A stretch of 64,000 nt of DNA, taken from NCBI RefSeq assembly GCF_027497195.1, contig NZ_CP114905.1:3272001-3336000 (forward strand). Direction: 5' to 3'. The notes under the pieces are model-generated. The model saw only the letters and a program-made list of their open reading frames with translations. It was not told the origin of the DNA and did not search any database. Positions 42,537-52,087 of this stretch are shown here, in pieces (positions within the stretch are counted from its first letter, which is position 1; every line of letters begins with the position of its first letter). Position numbers and translations under genes: made by a program. Origin of the DNA: Streptomyces sp. WMMC500. Lineage in GTDB: Bacteria > Actinomycetota > Actinomycetes > Streptomycetales > Streptomycetaceae.

Positions 42537-43727
42537 TCAGCCCCGGCGGCTCAGCAGCCACGGCTCCACCACGCCCAGCCCGCGCACCGGCCGCTGCCAC
42601 ATCGGCTGCAGCGTGAACCGGTACGAGGGCGCCTCCCCCGTGCCGCCCTCCGCCGCCGCCTTCTCCGCCGCCGCGGCCGCCGCCTCGGACTCCGGGGCGG
42701 CGCCGTCCCGTATCAGCTCCGCGGCGAAGTCGCCGTGCACCAGCACCGTGTCCTTCGGCGCGATCGACGTGAGCCGCGACGCCAGGTTCACCGTCGTGCC
42801 GAACACGTCGCCCATCCGCGTCGTCACCGTGCCGAACGCGATGCCCACCCGCAGCTCCGGCATCGTCTCGTCGTGGGCCAGGGTCTCGATCAGCCGGACG
42901 CCGATCTCCGCCGCCGTGCCCGCGTCGTCCGCGGCGAACAGCACCTCGTCGCCCAGGGTCTTGATGAGCCGGCCGCCGTGGGCGGCGACCAGGTCGGCGG
43001 CGGTCGTCTCGAACGCCTCGACCAGCTCGCCCAGCTCCTCCTCCTCCAGCCGCCGGGTCAGCCGCGTGAAGCCCACCAGGTCGGCGAAGCCCACCGCGAG
43101 GCGGCGGGCGACCATCTCGTCGTCGTCCTGCGCCTGCACGACCCGGCCGGTGGCCGCGGCGAGCTGGCGGCGCCAGACGTAGACGAGGAACTCCTCCAGC
43201 TCCGGCAGCAGCAGCTCGACCAGCGGGTAGGCGATCTCCGTACGGGACATGCCCTCCTGCGGCTCGGTGAGCCCTTCGAGGAAGGAGTCGATCTGCCAGT
43301 CCGCCAGCCGGGCCGTGGTCTGCCCGGTGGAGCGCGCCACCTGCACGGCCATGCCCTCGCTCAGCAGCCCGGCCTCCACCAGACCCGCCAGCCGGCGCAG
43401 GGCGAGGACGTCGGCCTCGGTGAGCGCCTTGGCCTGGCCGATGTCGGCGAAGCCCATGGCGCGCCAGAAGCGGGCCGCGAGCTCCATCGGCACGCCCGCG
43501 GCGCGCGCGGCCTGGAAGGGTGTGTAACGGCGGTCGGAGCCCAGGATGAGCTGTTCGATGCGGAGCGCGATCGGGTCGTCTTCGCCCTCCGGATCCTCCG
43601 CGGCCTCCGCACCCCCGGGGTCCGCCGGCCCCGGGGCGCCCGCTGCCCCCGCAGCTCCCCCGGAGCCTTCCGGACGCACCGGGCGCCTCGGCTCCTCCGC
43701 ACCGGAGGAGCCCGCAACCTCACTCAC
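42537..43727 (-). CDS. cya: Class III adenylate cyclase
   Basis: 396 residues. A Gly/Ala/Pro/Glu-rich start (about 50 residues) precedes a regulatory helical region with a MerR-like segment (RRYTPFQAARAAGVPMELAARFWRAMGFADIG) and the class III catalytic domain (VGFADLVGFTRLTRRLEEEELGELVEAFE to AFGTVTTRMGDVFGTTVNLASRLTSIA). Metal-binding aspartates are in FADLVGF and GDEVLF. Its place between birA and the GGDEF gene matches the Streptomyces cya, the cAMP-forming enzyme needed for germination and development. Confidence 0.92.
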   Translation of the reverse strand: MSEVAGSSGAEEPRRPVRPEGSGGAAGAAGAPGPADPGGAEAAEDPEGEDDPIALRIEQLILGSDRRYTPFQAARAAGVPMELAARFWRAMGFADIGQAKALTEADVLALRRLAGLVEAGLLSEGMAVQVARSTGQTTARLADWQIDSFLEGLTEPQEGMSRTEIAYPLVELLLPELEEFLVYVWRRQLAAATGRVVQAQDDDEMVARRLAVGFADLVGFTRLTRRLEEEELGELVEAFETTAADLVAAHGGRLIKTLGDEVLFAADDAGTAAEIGVRLIETLAHDETMPELRVGIAFGTVTTRMGDVFGTTVNLASRLTSIAPKDTVLVHGDFAAELIRDGAAPESEAAAAAAEKAAAEGGTGEAPSYRFTLQPMWQRPVRGLGVVEPWLLSRRG

Positions 43728-43802
43728 CGGCTGCCCCCTCCCCCCGTCCGTTCCCTGGCCACCGCCCTTGCGGTCCCCACGATACGGGAACTGTGGCCCA
43801 GC

Positions 43803-44669
43803 TCACTCCGCTTCGGCCGCCGACCGCAGGTGCACGACGTCCCCCGCGCTCACCGGCTCCGCCAGCCCCGCCGCCGTGGCCAGCACCAGCCGCCCGTCGC
43901 CGTCCACCGCGACCGCCTCACCCGTCACCGCCGTCCCGCCCGGCAGCTCCGCGCGGACCCGCCGGCCGAGCGTCGCGCACCCCGCCGCGTACGTCTCCTG
44001 CAGCCGCGCTCCGGCCGGGTCGCCGCCCGCGGTACGCCAGCTTCCGTACCACCGCTCCAGCGACCGCAGCAGCGCGCGCAGCAGCGGGTCCCGGTCGGTG
44101 ACCTTCGCGCCGGCCAGCGCCAGCGAGCCGGCCTGCGGGACGGGCAGCTCGTCGGCGCGCAGCGTGACGTTGATGCCGATGCCGAGGACCACCGCATCGG
44201 CCTCGGCGTCGACGCGCTCGACGAGGATGCCGCCCGTCTTGCGCTCCTCGCCGCCGACGGTGACGAGCACGTCGTTCGGCCACTTCAGCGCCGTGTCGAC
44301 GCCCGCGGCCCGGGGCAGCGCGGTCGCGACGGCGACGCCCGCGAGCAGCGGCAGCCAGCCCCACCGGCCGACGGGCACGCCCTCGGGGCGCAGCAGCACG
44401 GACAGGAAGAGCCCCGATCTGGGCGGCGCCGACCACCGGCGCTCCAGCCGGCCGCGCCCGGCGGTCTGCTCCTCCGCCACCAGCACCGCGCCCTCGGCCG
44501 CGCCCTCGCGGGCGCGCGCGGCGAGGTCGGCGTTCGTGGAGCCGGTGGCCTCGACGACGTCGAGCGACGTCCACAGCCCCCCGGTCCGGACGAGCGCCCG
44601 GCGCAGCGCGTCCTCGTTCAGCGGCGGACGTTCGAGGTCGGACCAGCGGCTTCCCCGATCTGCACTCAT
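43803..44669 (-). CDS. birA: Biotin-[acetyl-CoA carboxylase] ligase
   Basis: 288 residues. It attaches biotin to the carrier lysine of acyl-CoA carboxylase. The motif STNADLAARAREGAAEGAVLVAEEQTAGRGRLERRW carries the GRGRxxRxW biotinyl-AMP loop; KWPNDVLV and GIGINV are also present. There is no N-terminal DNA-binding domain, so it is a catalytic-only ligase. It is divergent from pccB and near accA, the genes whose products it serves. Confidence 0.94.
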   Translation of the reverse strand: MSADRGSRWSDLERPPLNEDALRRALVRTGGLWTSLDVVEATGSTNADLAARAREGAAEGAVLVAEEQTAGRGRLERRWSAPPRSGLFLSVLLRPEGVPVGRWGWLPLLAGVAVATALPRAAGVDTALKWPNDVLVTVGGEERKTGGILVERVDAEADAVVLGIGINVTLRADELPVPQAGSLALAGAKVTDRDPLLRALLRSLERWYGSWRTAGGDPAGARLQETYAAGCATLGRRVRAELPGGTAVTGEAVAVDGDGRLVLATAAGLAEPVSAGDVVHLRSAAEAE

Positions 44670-44903
44670 ACCGCCACCCTACGGCCAGACATCCCGCCCG
44701 GCGCCGCCGACGCAACGCCGCCGCAACGCCACCGCCGACCCGCCCCGCGGCGTCGGCGCCGCCGCCGCGAACCACGCCGCGGGTGTGGCCAACACCGCAC
44801 CCGTACGGCCGCCGCCCGCCGATAACCTACGTAGCGGTAAGTCCCGCACTCCCCCGGGTACCCCCGCCCGGAGGCGCCCCCGACGAGCAGGAGCTGCACC
44901 GCG

Positions 44904-46511
44904 ATGGCCATGGCGCACGAGCCCCCCGCCGAGACGGCGGACAGCCACACGACGGCCGGCCGGCTCGCCGATCTGAGCCGACGGATCGACGAGGCCACGC
45001 ACGCCGGGTCGGCGCGCGCGGTGGAGAAGCAGCACGCGAAGGGCAAGCTGACCGCGCGCGAGCGGGTCGGTCTGCTGCTGGACGACGGGTCGTTCACGGA
45101 GCTGGACGAGTTCGCCCGGCACCGCGCGACGAACTTCGGCATCGGAGCCAACCGCCCGTACGGCGACGGCGTGGTCACCGGCTACGGGACCGTCGACGGC
45201 CGCCCCGTGGTGGTGTACTCGCAGGACTTCACGGTCTTCGGCGGCTCCCTCGGCGAGGTCTACGGCGAGAAGATCGTCAAGGCCATGGACTTCGCCATGA
45301 AGACCGGCTGCCCGATCATCGGCATCAACGACGGCGGCGGCGCGCGCATCCAGGAGGGCGTCGTCGCGCTCGGCCTCTTCGCGGAGATCTTCCGCCGCAA
45401 CGTCCACGGCTCCGGCGTCGTCCCGCAGATCAGCGTCATCGTCGGCCCGTGCGCGGGCGGCGCGGTGTACTCCCCCGCCATCACCGACTTCACCGTCATG
45501 GTCGACGGCACGTCCCACATGTTCATCACGGGACCCGACGTCATCAAGACCGTCACCGGCGAGGACGTCGGCTTCGAGGAGCTGGGCGGCGCCCGTACGC
45601 ACAACACCACCTCCGGTGTCGCCCACCACATGGCGGGCGACGAGAAGGACGCCTTCGACTACGTCAAGGCGCTGCTGTCGTACCTGCCGTCCAACAACCT
45701 CAGCGACCCGCCCGCCTTCCCCGAGGAGGGCGAGGCGTCGGTCACCGACGAGGACCGTGAGCTGGACACCCTCATCCCGGACTCGGCGAACCAGCCGTAC
45801 GACATGCACACCGTCATCGAATACGTGCTGGACGACCGCGAGTTCCTGGAGACGCAGGCGCTGTACGCGCCGAACATCCTCACCGGCTTCGGCCGCGTCG
45901 AGGGCCATCCGGTCGGCGTCGTCGCGAACCAGCCGATGCAGTTCGCCGGCTGCCTGGACATCAAGGCCAGCGAGAAGGCCGCCCGCTTCGTGCGCACCTG
46001 CGACGCGTTCAACGTCCCCGTGCTCACCTTCGTCGACGTCCCCGGCTTCCTGCCGGGCACGGACCAGGAGTACGACGGCATCATCCGCCGCGGCGCCAAG
46101 CTGATCTACGCCTACGCCGAGGCCACCGTGCCGTTGATCACGGTGATCACGCGCAAGGCGTTCGGCGGCGCGTACGACGTCATGGGCTCCAAGCACCTCG
46201 GCGCGGACCTGAACCTGGCCTGGCCGACCGCGCAGATCGCCGTCATGGGCGCGCAGGGCGCGGTCAACATCCTCTACCGCCGCACGCTCGCCTCCATCGA
46301 GGACGAGCAGGAGCGGGAGGTGCGGCGCGGGGAACTGATCCGGGAGTACGAGGACGCGCTGCTGAACCCGTATGCGGCGGCCGAACGCGGGTATGTGGAC
46401 GCCGTCGTCATGCCGTCGGAGACGCGGCGGCAGGTGGCGAAGGGGCTGCGGGTGCTGCGCAACAAGCGGGAGACGCTGCCGCCGAAGAAGCACGGGAACA
46501 TCCCGCTGTAG
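44904..46511 (+). CDS. pccB: Propionyl/acyl-CoA carboxylase beta subunit
   Basis: 535 residues. Carboxyltransferase subunit that moves CO2 from biotin to propionyl- or acetyl-CoA, making (methyl)malonyl-CoA for fatty acid and polyketide synthesis. Two crotonase-like domains are seen: oxyanion regions [13 protein letters not shown] (N-domain) and [16 protein letters not shown] (C-domain), with [15 protein letters not shown] between. ATG at 44904 behind GGAG. The small epsilon subunit follows 34 bases downstream, and the biotin-carrying alpha subunit is encoded at 48702. Confidence 0.95.
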   Translation: MAMAHEPPAETADSHTTAGRLADLSRRIDEATHAGSARAVEKQHAKGKLTARERVGLLLDDGSFTELDEFARHRATNFGIGANRPYGDGVVTGYGTVDGRPVVVYSQDFTVFGGSLGEVYGEKIVKAMDFAMKTGCPIIGINDGGGARIQEGVVALGLFAEIFRRNVHGSGVVPQISVIVGPCAGGAVYSPAITDFTVMVDGTSHMFITGPDVIKTVTGEDVGFEELGGARTHNTTSGVAHHMAGDEKDAFDYVKALLSYLPSNNLSDPPAFPEEGEASVTDEDRELDTLIPDSANQPYDMHTVIEYVLDDREFLETQALYAPNILTGFGRVEGHPVGVVANQPMQFAGCLDIKASEKAARFVRTCDAFNVPVLTFVDVPGFLPGTDQEYDGIIRRGAKLIYAYAEATVPLITVITRKAFGGAYDVMGSKHLGADLNLAWPTAQIAVMGAQGAVNILYRRTLASIEDEQEREVRRGELIREYEDALLNPYAAAERGYVDAVVMPSETRRQVAKGLRVLRNKRETLPPKKHGNIPL

Positions 46512-46545
46512 GCGGCGGTCGCCACGGCGGGTGTGAGGAGGGCCG

Positions 46546-46758
46546 ATGTCCGACGAGATCAAGGTCGTCCGGGGCAACCCGACGGCGGAGGAGCTGGCGG
46601 CGGCGCTGGCGGTGGTCCAGGCGCGGGCGGCGTCGTCCGCGGCCGGGGCGCGCGGCGCGGCGGCCGGCGAGTGGGCGGACCCGGCCCGGCGGGTGCTCGC
46701 CCGGCGGACGCCGCAGCCGGGGCCGAGGGCGTGGCGGACGACGTACTGGCCGTCGTAG
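46546..46758 (+). CDS. pccE: Acyl-CoA carboxylase epsilon subunit
   Basis: 70 residues. Matches the short epsilon subunits specific to actinobacterial acyl-CoA carboxylases: IKVVRGNPTAEELAAALAVVQARA at the N-terminus and WADPARRVLARRTPQPGPRAWRTTYWPS at the C-terminus. It stabilises the alpha-beta complex. RBS GAGGAG at about 46536; co-transcribed with pccB. Confidence 0.92.
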   Translation: MSDEIKVVRGNPTAEELAAALAVVQARAASSAAGARGAAAGEWADPARRVLARRTPQPGPRAWRTTYWPS

Positions 46759-46840
46759 GAGGGGCTACGCGCCCGCGCGCCGCCCGCATCTGAGTACCCG
46801 TACTCAGGCGCGGGCAGCGCCGGACCTGCACCATCGGAAG

Positions 46841-46987
46841 ATGCTCTGGTCCGACCCTCCAGACGAGCCCGACGCGGAGTTGCGTGCGGCGGAACGGCGG
46901 CTGCGCCGCGCCGGGTGGCTGCTTGCGCTGGCGGCGGTGGTGACGATGGCGCTGGGGGCGGCGGGACCCGAGCTGCTGCCGACGTGA
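46841..46987 (+). CDS. Small single-pass membrane protein
   Basis: 48 residues: MLWSDPPDEPDAELRAAERR, then LRRAGWLLALAAVVTMALGAAGPELLPT, i.e. a short acidic/basic cytoplasmic part and one helix. A similar tiny gene with the MLWSDP start is recalled between the carboxylase epsilon subunit and maf in other Streptomyces. No Shine-Dalgarno with normal spacing is visible, so the start is uncertain. Confidence 0.55.
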   Translation: MLWSDPPDEPDAELRAAERRLRRAGWLLALAAVVTMALGAAGPELLPT

Positions 46988-47102
46988 GGCGCGCATCCCG
47001 CCGCCCCCGGCGGAACGCGCCCCGCGCCACTCCCCCACACACGTCCCCCGCACACCCGCCCAAGGGTAGGCCGCCCCACTGACGAACAGGGCGCGTGACG
47101 TT

Positions 47103-47143
47103 CCCGGACGGGCCACCCCGGACGGGCCACCCCGGACGCGCCG
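47103..47143 (+). repeat. Three tandem copies of a 14-bp CCCCGGACGGGCCA unit
   Basis: Two exact units and one variant (CCCCGGACGCGCCG) lie in the intergenic region 55-100 bp before maf. No function is evident. Confidence 0.6.
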
Positions 47144-47207
47144 CCCCGCGCCCTGCGCCCCCACACCCCCGCCGGCGGTGCCGCCACCGCCGCCTACGAT
47201 GACGCGC

Positions 47208-47816
47208 ATGACCCGCCACCCCGCCCGCACGCTCGTGCTCGCGTCGCAGTCCCCCGCCCGGCTCGCCCTGCTCCGGCAGGCGGGGCTCGCGCCCGAGGTG
47301 GTCGTCAGCGGCGTCGACGAGGACGCCGTCACCGCCGCGACCCCGGCGGAGCTGGCGCTCGTGCTCGCCGAGGCGAAGGCCGCCGCCGTCGCCGGGCGGC
47401 CCGAGGCGGCGGGGGCGCTGGTCGTCGGCTGCGACTCGGTGCTGGAGCTGGACGGCAGGGCGCTGGGCAAGCCGGCGGACGCCGAGGACGCCACGGCGCG
47501 GTGGAAGTCGATGCGGGGCCGCTCCGGGGTGCTGCAGACGGGGCACTGCGTGATCGACACGGCGTCGGGGCGGCGGACCAGCGCGACGGCCGGAACGGTG
47601 GTGCGGTTCGGCGAGCCGAGCGACGCCGAGATCGCCGCGTACGTCGCGACGGGCGAACCGCTGTACGTGGCCGGGGCGTTCACCATCGACGGGCGCTCGT
47701 CGGCGTTCATCGACGGCATCGACGGAGACCACGGCAACGTCGTGGGGATCTCGCTGCCGCTGCTGCGCCGGCTGCTCGCGGAGCTGGGAGTGCAGATCAC
47801 GGACCTCTGGGCGTAG
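47208..47816 (+). CDS. maf: Maf-like nucleoside triphosphate pyrophosphatase
   Basis: 202 residues. The N-terminal [19 protein letters not shown] carries the Maf S-x-S-x-R-x-x-L-L motif; [18 protein letters not shown] and [26 protein letters not shown] complete the active site. Family members hydrolyse non-canonical or methylated nucleotides and are linked to septum control. Two in-frame ATGs nine bases apart (47199 and 47208) are possible; the second was used. Confidence 0.93.
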   Translation: MTRHPARTLVLASQSPARLALLRQAGLAPEVVVSGVDEDAVTAATPAELALVLAEAKAAAVAGRPEAAGALVVGCDSVLELDGRALGKPADAEDATARWKSMRGRSGVLQTGHCVIDTASGRRTSATAGTVVRFGEPSDAEIAAYVATGEPLYVAGAFTIDGRSSAFIDGIDGDHGNVVGISLPLLRRLLAELGVQITDLWA

Positions 47817-47858
47817 CCGCCGGTCTCCCGGCCCGTACGGCCGCGGACCGGCGGAGGC

Positions 47859-48293
47859 TCAGGCCGCGGGCGCCGGTTCCGCGCCGCCGCCCTCGGGCCG
47901 CCGTACGGGGGCGTCCTCGCTCGTCAGCGTCAGCACGATCAGCCCGAAGAGCACCATCAGCCCTGCGAACGCCGCCCAGCCCACGAGCCCCACGGCGACC
48001 GTCGCCAGCACCGCGTGCAGCACGGCGCAGCTCACCAGCAGGATCCGCCCGGCCCGCCCGGGGGCCCGGTCCCGTACCGCGACGCGCAGCGAAACGGCCC
48101 CGCAGCACAGCAGGTAGAGCCCGACGGCCACGCCCGCCGCGCGCGTGGAGCCGGACATCACGCCGGAGTCGAGGCCGGCGAGGGACATGTCCTGGCGGTC
48201 GACGACCGAGCCGAGGACGAAGTGCACGACGGCCAGCCCGACGGCTTCGACGAGCAGCGCGGCGCCCGCCACGGCCGCGACGGTTCTGCGCAT
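47859..48293 (-). CDS. Four-helix integral membrane protein, unknown function
   Basis: 144 residues with about four transmembrane helices (TVAAVAGAALLVEAVGLAVVHFVLG; AAGVAVGLYLLCCGAVSLRVAV; GRILLVSCAVLHAVLATVAVGLVGW; FAGLMVLFGLIVLTLTS) and an acidic C-terminal tail. The ATG at 48293 begins MRRTVAAVAG; the longer upstream frame is not membrane-like. A conserved gene of unknown role stands here between maf and the carboxylase alpha subunit in Streptomyces. Confidence 0.8.
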   Translation of the reverse strand: MRRTVAAVAGAALLVEAVGLAVVHFVLGSVVDRQDMSLAGLDSGVMSGSTRAAGVAVGLYLLCCGAVSLRVAVRDRAPGRAGRILLVSCAVLHAVLATVAVGLVGWAAFAGLMVLFGLIVLTLTSEDAPVRRPEGGGAEPAPAA

Positions 48294-48701
48294 GGCGGCA
48301 CCCCCTGAGCCAGGTCCGATCGGCCCACTCACGCTACTGATGGGTAGTCGGGGGCGGCAAGGGCGCGCGCACGATGGGCACGCGAGGGACACACCGCGGG
48401 CACGCGACAGGCGTGCGGCATGATTCCCACCGGACGGGCTACCCGAAAAGTTTCCGCCCCGCCTTCGTATGGTTCCCACAAAAAGATGCGGCTTCCATCT
48501 GCTCTGCGGGCGCGAGACCTTGGCCACACACCGGTTTCGCGCGCGGGGCCGCGGATGCGGCGTACCTTGGGGACTCAGGGCTACGCGCCCGTGTGCGGCG
48601 GCGCGGATCACTCTCTGTGTGGGAAAGCTCACCTCCGGGATCCCGCAGCGCAGAGGTGTCGCCATTACCTAAAATCTCGGTGTTCCGAGAAGGGAGCCAA
48701 C
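48294..48701 (+). other. Gene-free region upstream of accA
   Basis: About 400 bases without a credible gene. It holds a direct GGGCACGCGA pair (near 48376 and 48402) and, close to accA, a -10-like TAAAAT at 48670-48675 without a clear -35. Its end, AAGGGAG at 48690-48696, is the accA ribosome binding site. Confidence 0.5.
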
Positions 48702-50459
48702 GTGCGCAAGGTGCTCATCGCCAACCGCGGCGAAATCGCCGTCCGGGTCGCCCGCGCGTGCCGGGACGCCGGGATCGCGAGCGTGGCCGTCTACGCCGCG
48801 CCGGACCGCGACGCACTCCACGTCCGCGTGGCCGACGAGGCGTTCGCGCTCGGCGGTGACACCCCGGCCACCAGCTACCTCGACATCGGCAAGGTGCTGC
48901 AGGCCGCCAAGGACTCGGGCGCGGACGCCGTCCACCCCGGGTACGGGTTCCTGTCGGAGAACGCCGAGTTCGCCCAGGCCGTGCTCGACGCGGACCTCAC
49001 GTGGATCGGCCCCCCGCCGCAGGCGATCCGCGACCTCGGCGACAAGGTGTCCGCCCGGCACATCGCCCAGCGCGCCGGCGCGCCGCTGGTGGCCGGCACG
49101 AAGGACCCGGTCGCGGACGTCTCCGAGGTCACGGAGTTCGCCGAGGTGCACGGGCTGCCGATCGCCATCAAGGCCGCCTTCGGCGGCGGCGGTCGCGGGC
49201 TGAAGGTGGCCCGTACGCTCGAAGAGGTCCCCGAGCTGTACGAGTCGGCGGTGCGCGAGGCCATCGCGGCGTTCGGCCGCGGCGAGTGCTTCGTCGAGCG
49301 TTACCTCGACCGGCCGCGGCACGTCGAGACGCAGTGCCTCGCGGACAAGCACGGGAACGTGGTCGTGGTCTCCACCCGGGACTGCTCGCTGCAGCGCCGC
49401 CACCAGAAGCTGGTGGAGGAGGCGCCGGCGCCGTTCCTGTCCCCGGAGCAGAACGCCGAGTTGTACCGCGCGTCGAAGGCCATCCTCCGGGAGGCGCGCT
49501 ACGAGGGCGCGGGCACCTGCGAGTTCCTCGTCGGCCAGGACGGCACGATCTCCTTCCTGGAGGTCAACACCCGGCTCCAGGTGGAGCACCCGGTGACCGA
49601 GGAGGTCTCGGGCATCGACCTGGTGCGGGAGATGTTCCGTATCGCCGACGGCGAGGAGCTGGGGTACGGCGACCCGCCGGTGCGCGGTCACTCCTTCGAG
49701 TTCCGTATCAACGGCGAGGACCCGGGGCGCAACTTCCTGCCCGCGCCCGGCACGGTGACGGCCTTCGAGCCGCCGGCCGGGCCCGGCGTGCGGCTGGACG
49801 CGGGCGTGGAGTCGGGCAGCGTGATCGGCCCGGCGTGGGACTCGCTGCTGGCCAAGCTGATCATCACGGGCGCCACGCGGCAGCAGGCGCTGCAGCGCGC
49901 GGCGCGCGCGCTGGACGAGTTCACGGTCTCCGGGATGGCGACGGCGCTGCCGTTCCACCGCGCGGTGGTACGGGATCCGGCGTTCGCGCCGGCCTCCGCG
50001 GTGGAGCCCTTCAGCGTGCACACCCGGTGGATCGAGACGGAGTTCGCGGGCGGCATCCCCCCATTCGCCGGCGGCGCGGAGGCCGACGCGGAGGAGGAGA
50101 GCCGCGAGACGCTGGTCGTCGAGGTCGGCGGCAAGCGCCTGGAGGTCTCGCTGCCGTCGTCGCTGGGCGCGGTCGCCTCGGCGGCGGCCGGGCGGGCGAA
50201 GCCGAAGCGGCGGGCGGCGAAGAAGTCCGGCTCGGCGGCTTCGGGCGACGCGCTGGCCTCGCCCATGCAGGGCACGATCGTGAAGGTGGCGGTCGAGGAG
50301 GGCCAGCAGGTCGCGGAGGGCGATCTGGTGATCGTGCTGGAGGCGATGAAGATGGAACAGCCCATCAACGCCCATCGCGCCGGCACGGTCAAGGACCTCG
50401 CGGCGGAGATCGGCGAGACGGTCACGTCCGGTGCGGTGATCTGCGAGATCAAGGACTGA
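48702..50459 (+). CDS. accA: Acyl-CoA carboxylase alpha subunit (biotin carboxylase plus BCCP)
   Basis: 585 residues. Biotin carboxylase domain (residues 1-450) with [20 protein letters not shown], the ATP-grasp glycine loop [11 protein letters not shown] and the [14 protein letters not shown] metal site. The C-terminal carrier domain ends with [11 protein letters not shown], whose second-Met-flanked Lys is biotinylated; a basic KPKRRAAKK linker joins them. It works with PccB and epsilon subunits encoded 2-4 kb upstream and is biotinylated by BirA. The GTG at 48702 has AAGGGAG in front; the frame extends upstream without similarity. Confidence 0.96.
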   Translation: MRKVLIANRGEIAVRVARACRDAGIASVAVYAAPDRDALHVRVADEAFALGGDTPATSYLDIGKVLQAAKDSGADAVHPGYGFLSENAEFAQAVLDADLTWIGPPPQAIRDLGDKVSARHIAQRAGAPLVAGTKDPVADVSEVTEFAEVHGLPIAIKAAFGGGGRGLKVARTLEEVPELYESAVREAIAAFGRGECFVERYLDRPRHVETQCLADKHGNVVVVSTRDCSLQRRHQKLVEEAPAPFLSPEQNAELYRASKAILREARYEGAGTCEFLVGQDGTISFLEVNTRLQVEHPVTEEVSGIDLVREMFRIADGEELGYGDPPVRGHSFEFRINGEDPGRNFLPAPGTVTAFEPPAGPGVRLDAGVESGSVIGPAWDSLLAKLIITGATRQQALQRAARALDEFTVSGMATALPFHRAVVRDPAFAPASAVEPFSVHTRWIETEFAGGIPPFAGGAEADAEEESRETLVVEVGGKRLEVSLPSSLGAVASAAAGRAKPKRRAAKKSGSAASGDALASPMQGTIVKVAVEEGQQVAEGDLVIVLEAMKMEQPINAHRAGTVKDLAAEIGETVTSGAVICEIKD

Positions 50460-50498
50460 CAGGGGTCGGAAGGGGGACCCGGTCGGGAAATGACGCGA

Positions 50499-50528
50499 TC
50501 AGGGGCGGGCCCGCGGGCCCGCCCCTGA
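50499..50528. terminator. 30-bp perfect palindrome, bidirectional terminator
   Basis: The half TCAGGGGCGGGCCCG (50499-50513) is mirrored exactly at 50514-50528. It lies between the convergent accA and MFS genes, 39 and 7 bases from their stops. Confidence 0.82.
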
Positions 50529-50535
50529 AGCGTCT

Positions 50536-51969
50536 CTACGCCTTGCGCGGTACGCCCCGGGCCCGGGTCATCAGCAGCAGCGCGACCGCCGAGAACGCCG
50601 CCGCGGCGGTGAACGCGGCGCCCGTACCGTCGAAGAACGTGTGCCCCGAGGAGTGCCGCAGGCCCACGTCGAAGACGGAGACCAGCACCGACAGGCCCAG
50701 GCTGCCGCCGACGTACTGCATCGTCTGCAGCAGCCCGGAGGCCGACCCCGCGTCCTCGGGCGCGACGCCGCTGAGGATGAGGGTGGTGAGCTGCATCATG
50801 GTCAGCCCGACCCCCACGCCCATGAGCACCAGCGGGCCCAGCAGCCCGTCGGCGTAGCCGGAGGAGGCGTCGAGACGGGTGAGCCACAGGATGCCGGCGG
50901 TGTTGAGCGCCAGCCCGGCCAGCGCGGTGCGCTTCGGCCCGAACCTGGCCTGCGCGCGCGGCGCGAAGCGGGAGGCGGCGAAGAGCGGCAGTGTGAGCGC
51001 CAGGAAGGCCAGGCCCGCGCGGAACGGGCTGTAGTCGAGGGACCGCTGCAGGTACTGCGTGGTGAAGTAGAAGACGCCGAACATCCCGGCGGGGACCATC
51101 AGCATCGTCGCGTACGCGACCGAGCGGTTGCGGTCGGCGAAGAGCGCGAGGACCACCAGCGGCCGGCGGACGCGGAGTTCGACGGCGAGGAAGCTGCCGA
51201 GCAGCGCCGCGGCGGCGGCGAAGGCGCCGAGGGCGAGCCCGTCGCTCCAGCCCTGCTCCGCGGTGCGGATGAAGGCGTAGACGAGCGAGGTCATGCCCAG
51301 GGTGCCGAGCAGCGCGCCGAGCGCGTCGAACGGGCCGCGCTGACGCGGGGTTTCGTCGAGGTGGCGGGGCGCGAGCCAGGCGATGGCCAGGCCCACGGGC
51401 AGGTTGATCAGGAAGACCCAGTGCCAGGACGCGAGGTCGGTGAGGGCCCCGCCGAGGACCAGGCCGAGGGCCGAGCCGGCGCCGCTGATGGAGGCGAAGA
51501 CGGCGAGCGCGCGGGCGCGCTGGCGGCCCTCGGGGAAGGTGGTGGCGATCAGGGCGAGGGTGCTGGGGGCGGCGAGGGCGGCGGCGACGCCCTGGGCGGT
51601 ACGGGCCAGGAGCAGCCAGCCGCCGCCGGGCGCGAGGCCGGCGAGGAGGGAGGCCGCGGTGAAGGCGAGCACGCCGGTGACGAGGGCGCGGCGGCGGCCT
51701 ATGCGGTCGCCGATGCGGCTGCCGAGGAGCAGCAGGCCGCCGAAGGCGAGGGTGTAGAGGTTGAGGATCCAGGACATCCGGGTCGACGAGAAGCCCAGGT
51801 CGAGCGCGATGTCGGGCAGTGCGACGTTCACCACCGTGGCGTCGACCAGGAACATGAGCTGGGTGGCGACGATCGCGGTGAGCGCGAGCCCCGGGCGGGC
51901 GCCGCGGGGGCCGCGGGCGGCCCGGCCGTGGACGTCCCGGCCCGTGGCGGTGCGCAGGGGTGTGGACAC
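50536..51969 (-). CDS. MFS drug efflux transporter (EmrB/QacA-like, 14 helices)
   Basis: 477 residues, about 14 transmembrane helices. Family motifs are LMFLVDATVVNVALPDIALDLG (motif D1), GSRIGDRIGRRRALVTGVLAFTAASLLAGLAP (motif A), and GSALGLVLGGALTDLASWHWVFLINLPVG (motif C with the antiporter GP-like kink). It exports lipophilic drugs by proton antiport. The GTG at 51969 has GGAAGG upstream. It is divergent from a TetR gene, with an operator inside its own promoter. Confidence 0.93.
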   Translation of the reverse strand: MSTPLRTATGRDVHGRAARGPRGARPGLALTAIVATQLMFLVDATVVNVALPDIALDLGFSSTRMSWILNLYTLAFGGLLLLGSRIGDRIGRRRALVTGVLAFTAASLLAGLAPGGGWLLLARTAQGVAAALAAPSTLALIATTFPEGRQRARALAVFASISGAGSALGLVLGGALTDLASWHWVFLINLPVGLAIAWLAPRHLDETPRQRGPFDALGALLGTLGMTSLVYAFIRTAEQGWSDGLALGAFAAAAALLGSFLAVELRVRRPLVVLALFADRNRSVAYATMLMVPAGMFGVFYFTTQYLQRSLDYSPFRAGLAFLALTLPLFAASRFAPRAQARFGPKRTALAGLALNTAGILWLTRLDASSGYADGLLGPLVLMGVGVGLTMMQLTTLILSGVAPEDAGSASGLLQTMQYVGGSLGLSVLVSVFDVGLRHSSGHTFFDGTGAAFTAAAAFSAVALLLMTRARGVPRKA

Positions 51970-52015
51970 AGGTGTGCCTTCCGGCAGAGAATGAAGTGGA
52001 GGGTAGCTCCGCTTC

Positions 52016-52045
52016 ACTATACGGAGGCTTCCTCCGTTTTCGCAA
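52016..52045 (-). promoter_or_regulatory. MFS promoter with palindromic (TetR-type) operator
   Basis: On the minus strand there is a -35 TTGCGA (52045-52040), an 18-bp spacer and a -10 TATAGT (52021-52016). The palindrome ACGGAGG-CTT-CCTCCGT (52021-52037) fills the spacer and touches the -10. A second imperfect repeat, GAAGTGGAG-N5-CTCCGCTTC, follows at 51993-52015. The site is probably bound by the divergent TetR protein. Confidence 0.72.
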
Positions 52046-52087
52046 TGGCATTCTGGGCTACGGCGGGGACGACGAAGGGTGGTGCCC

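Noticed and set aside
48669..50375. Long minus-strand frame opposite accA
   Set aside because: Antisense shadow of the carboxylase; no domain, composition is Arg/Leu/Gly-rich.
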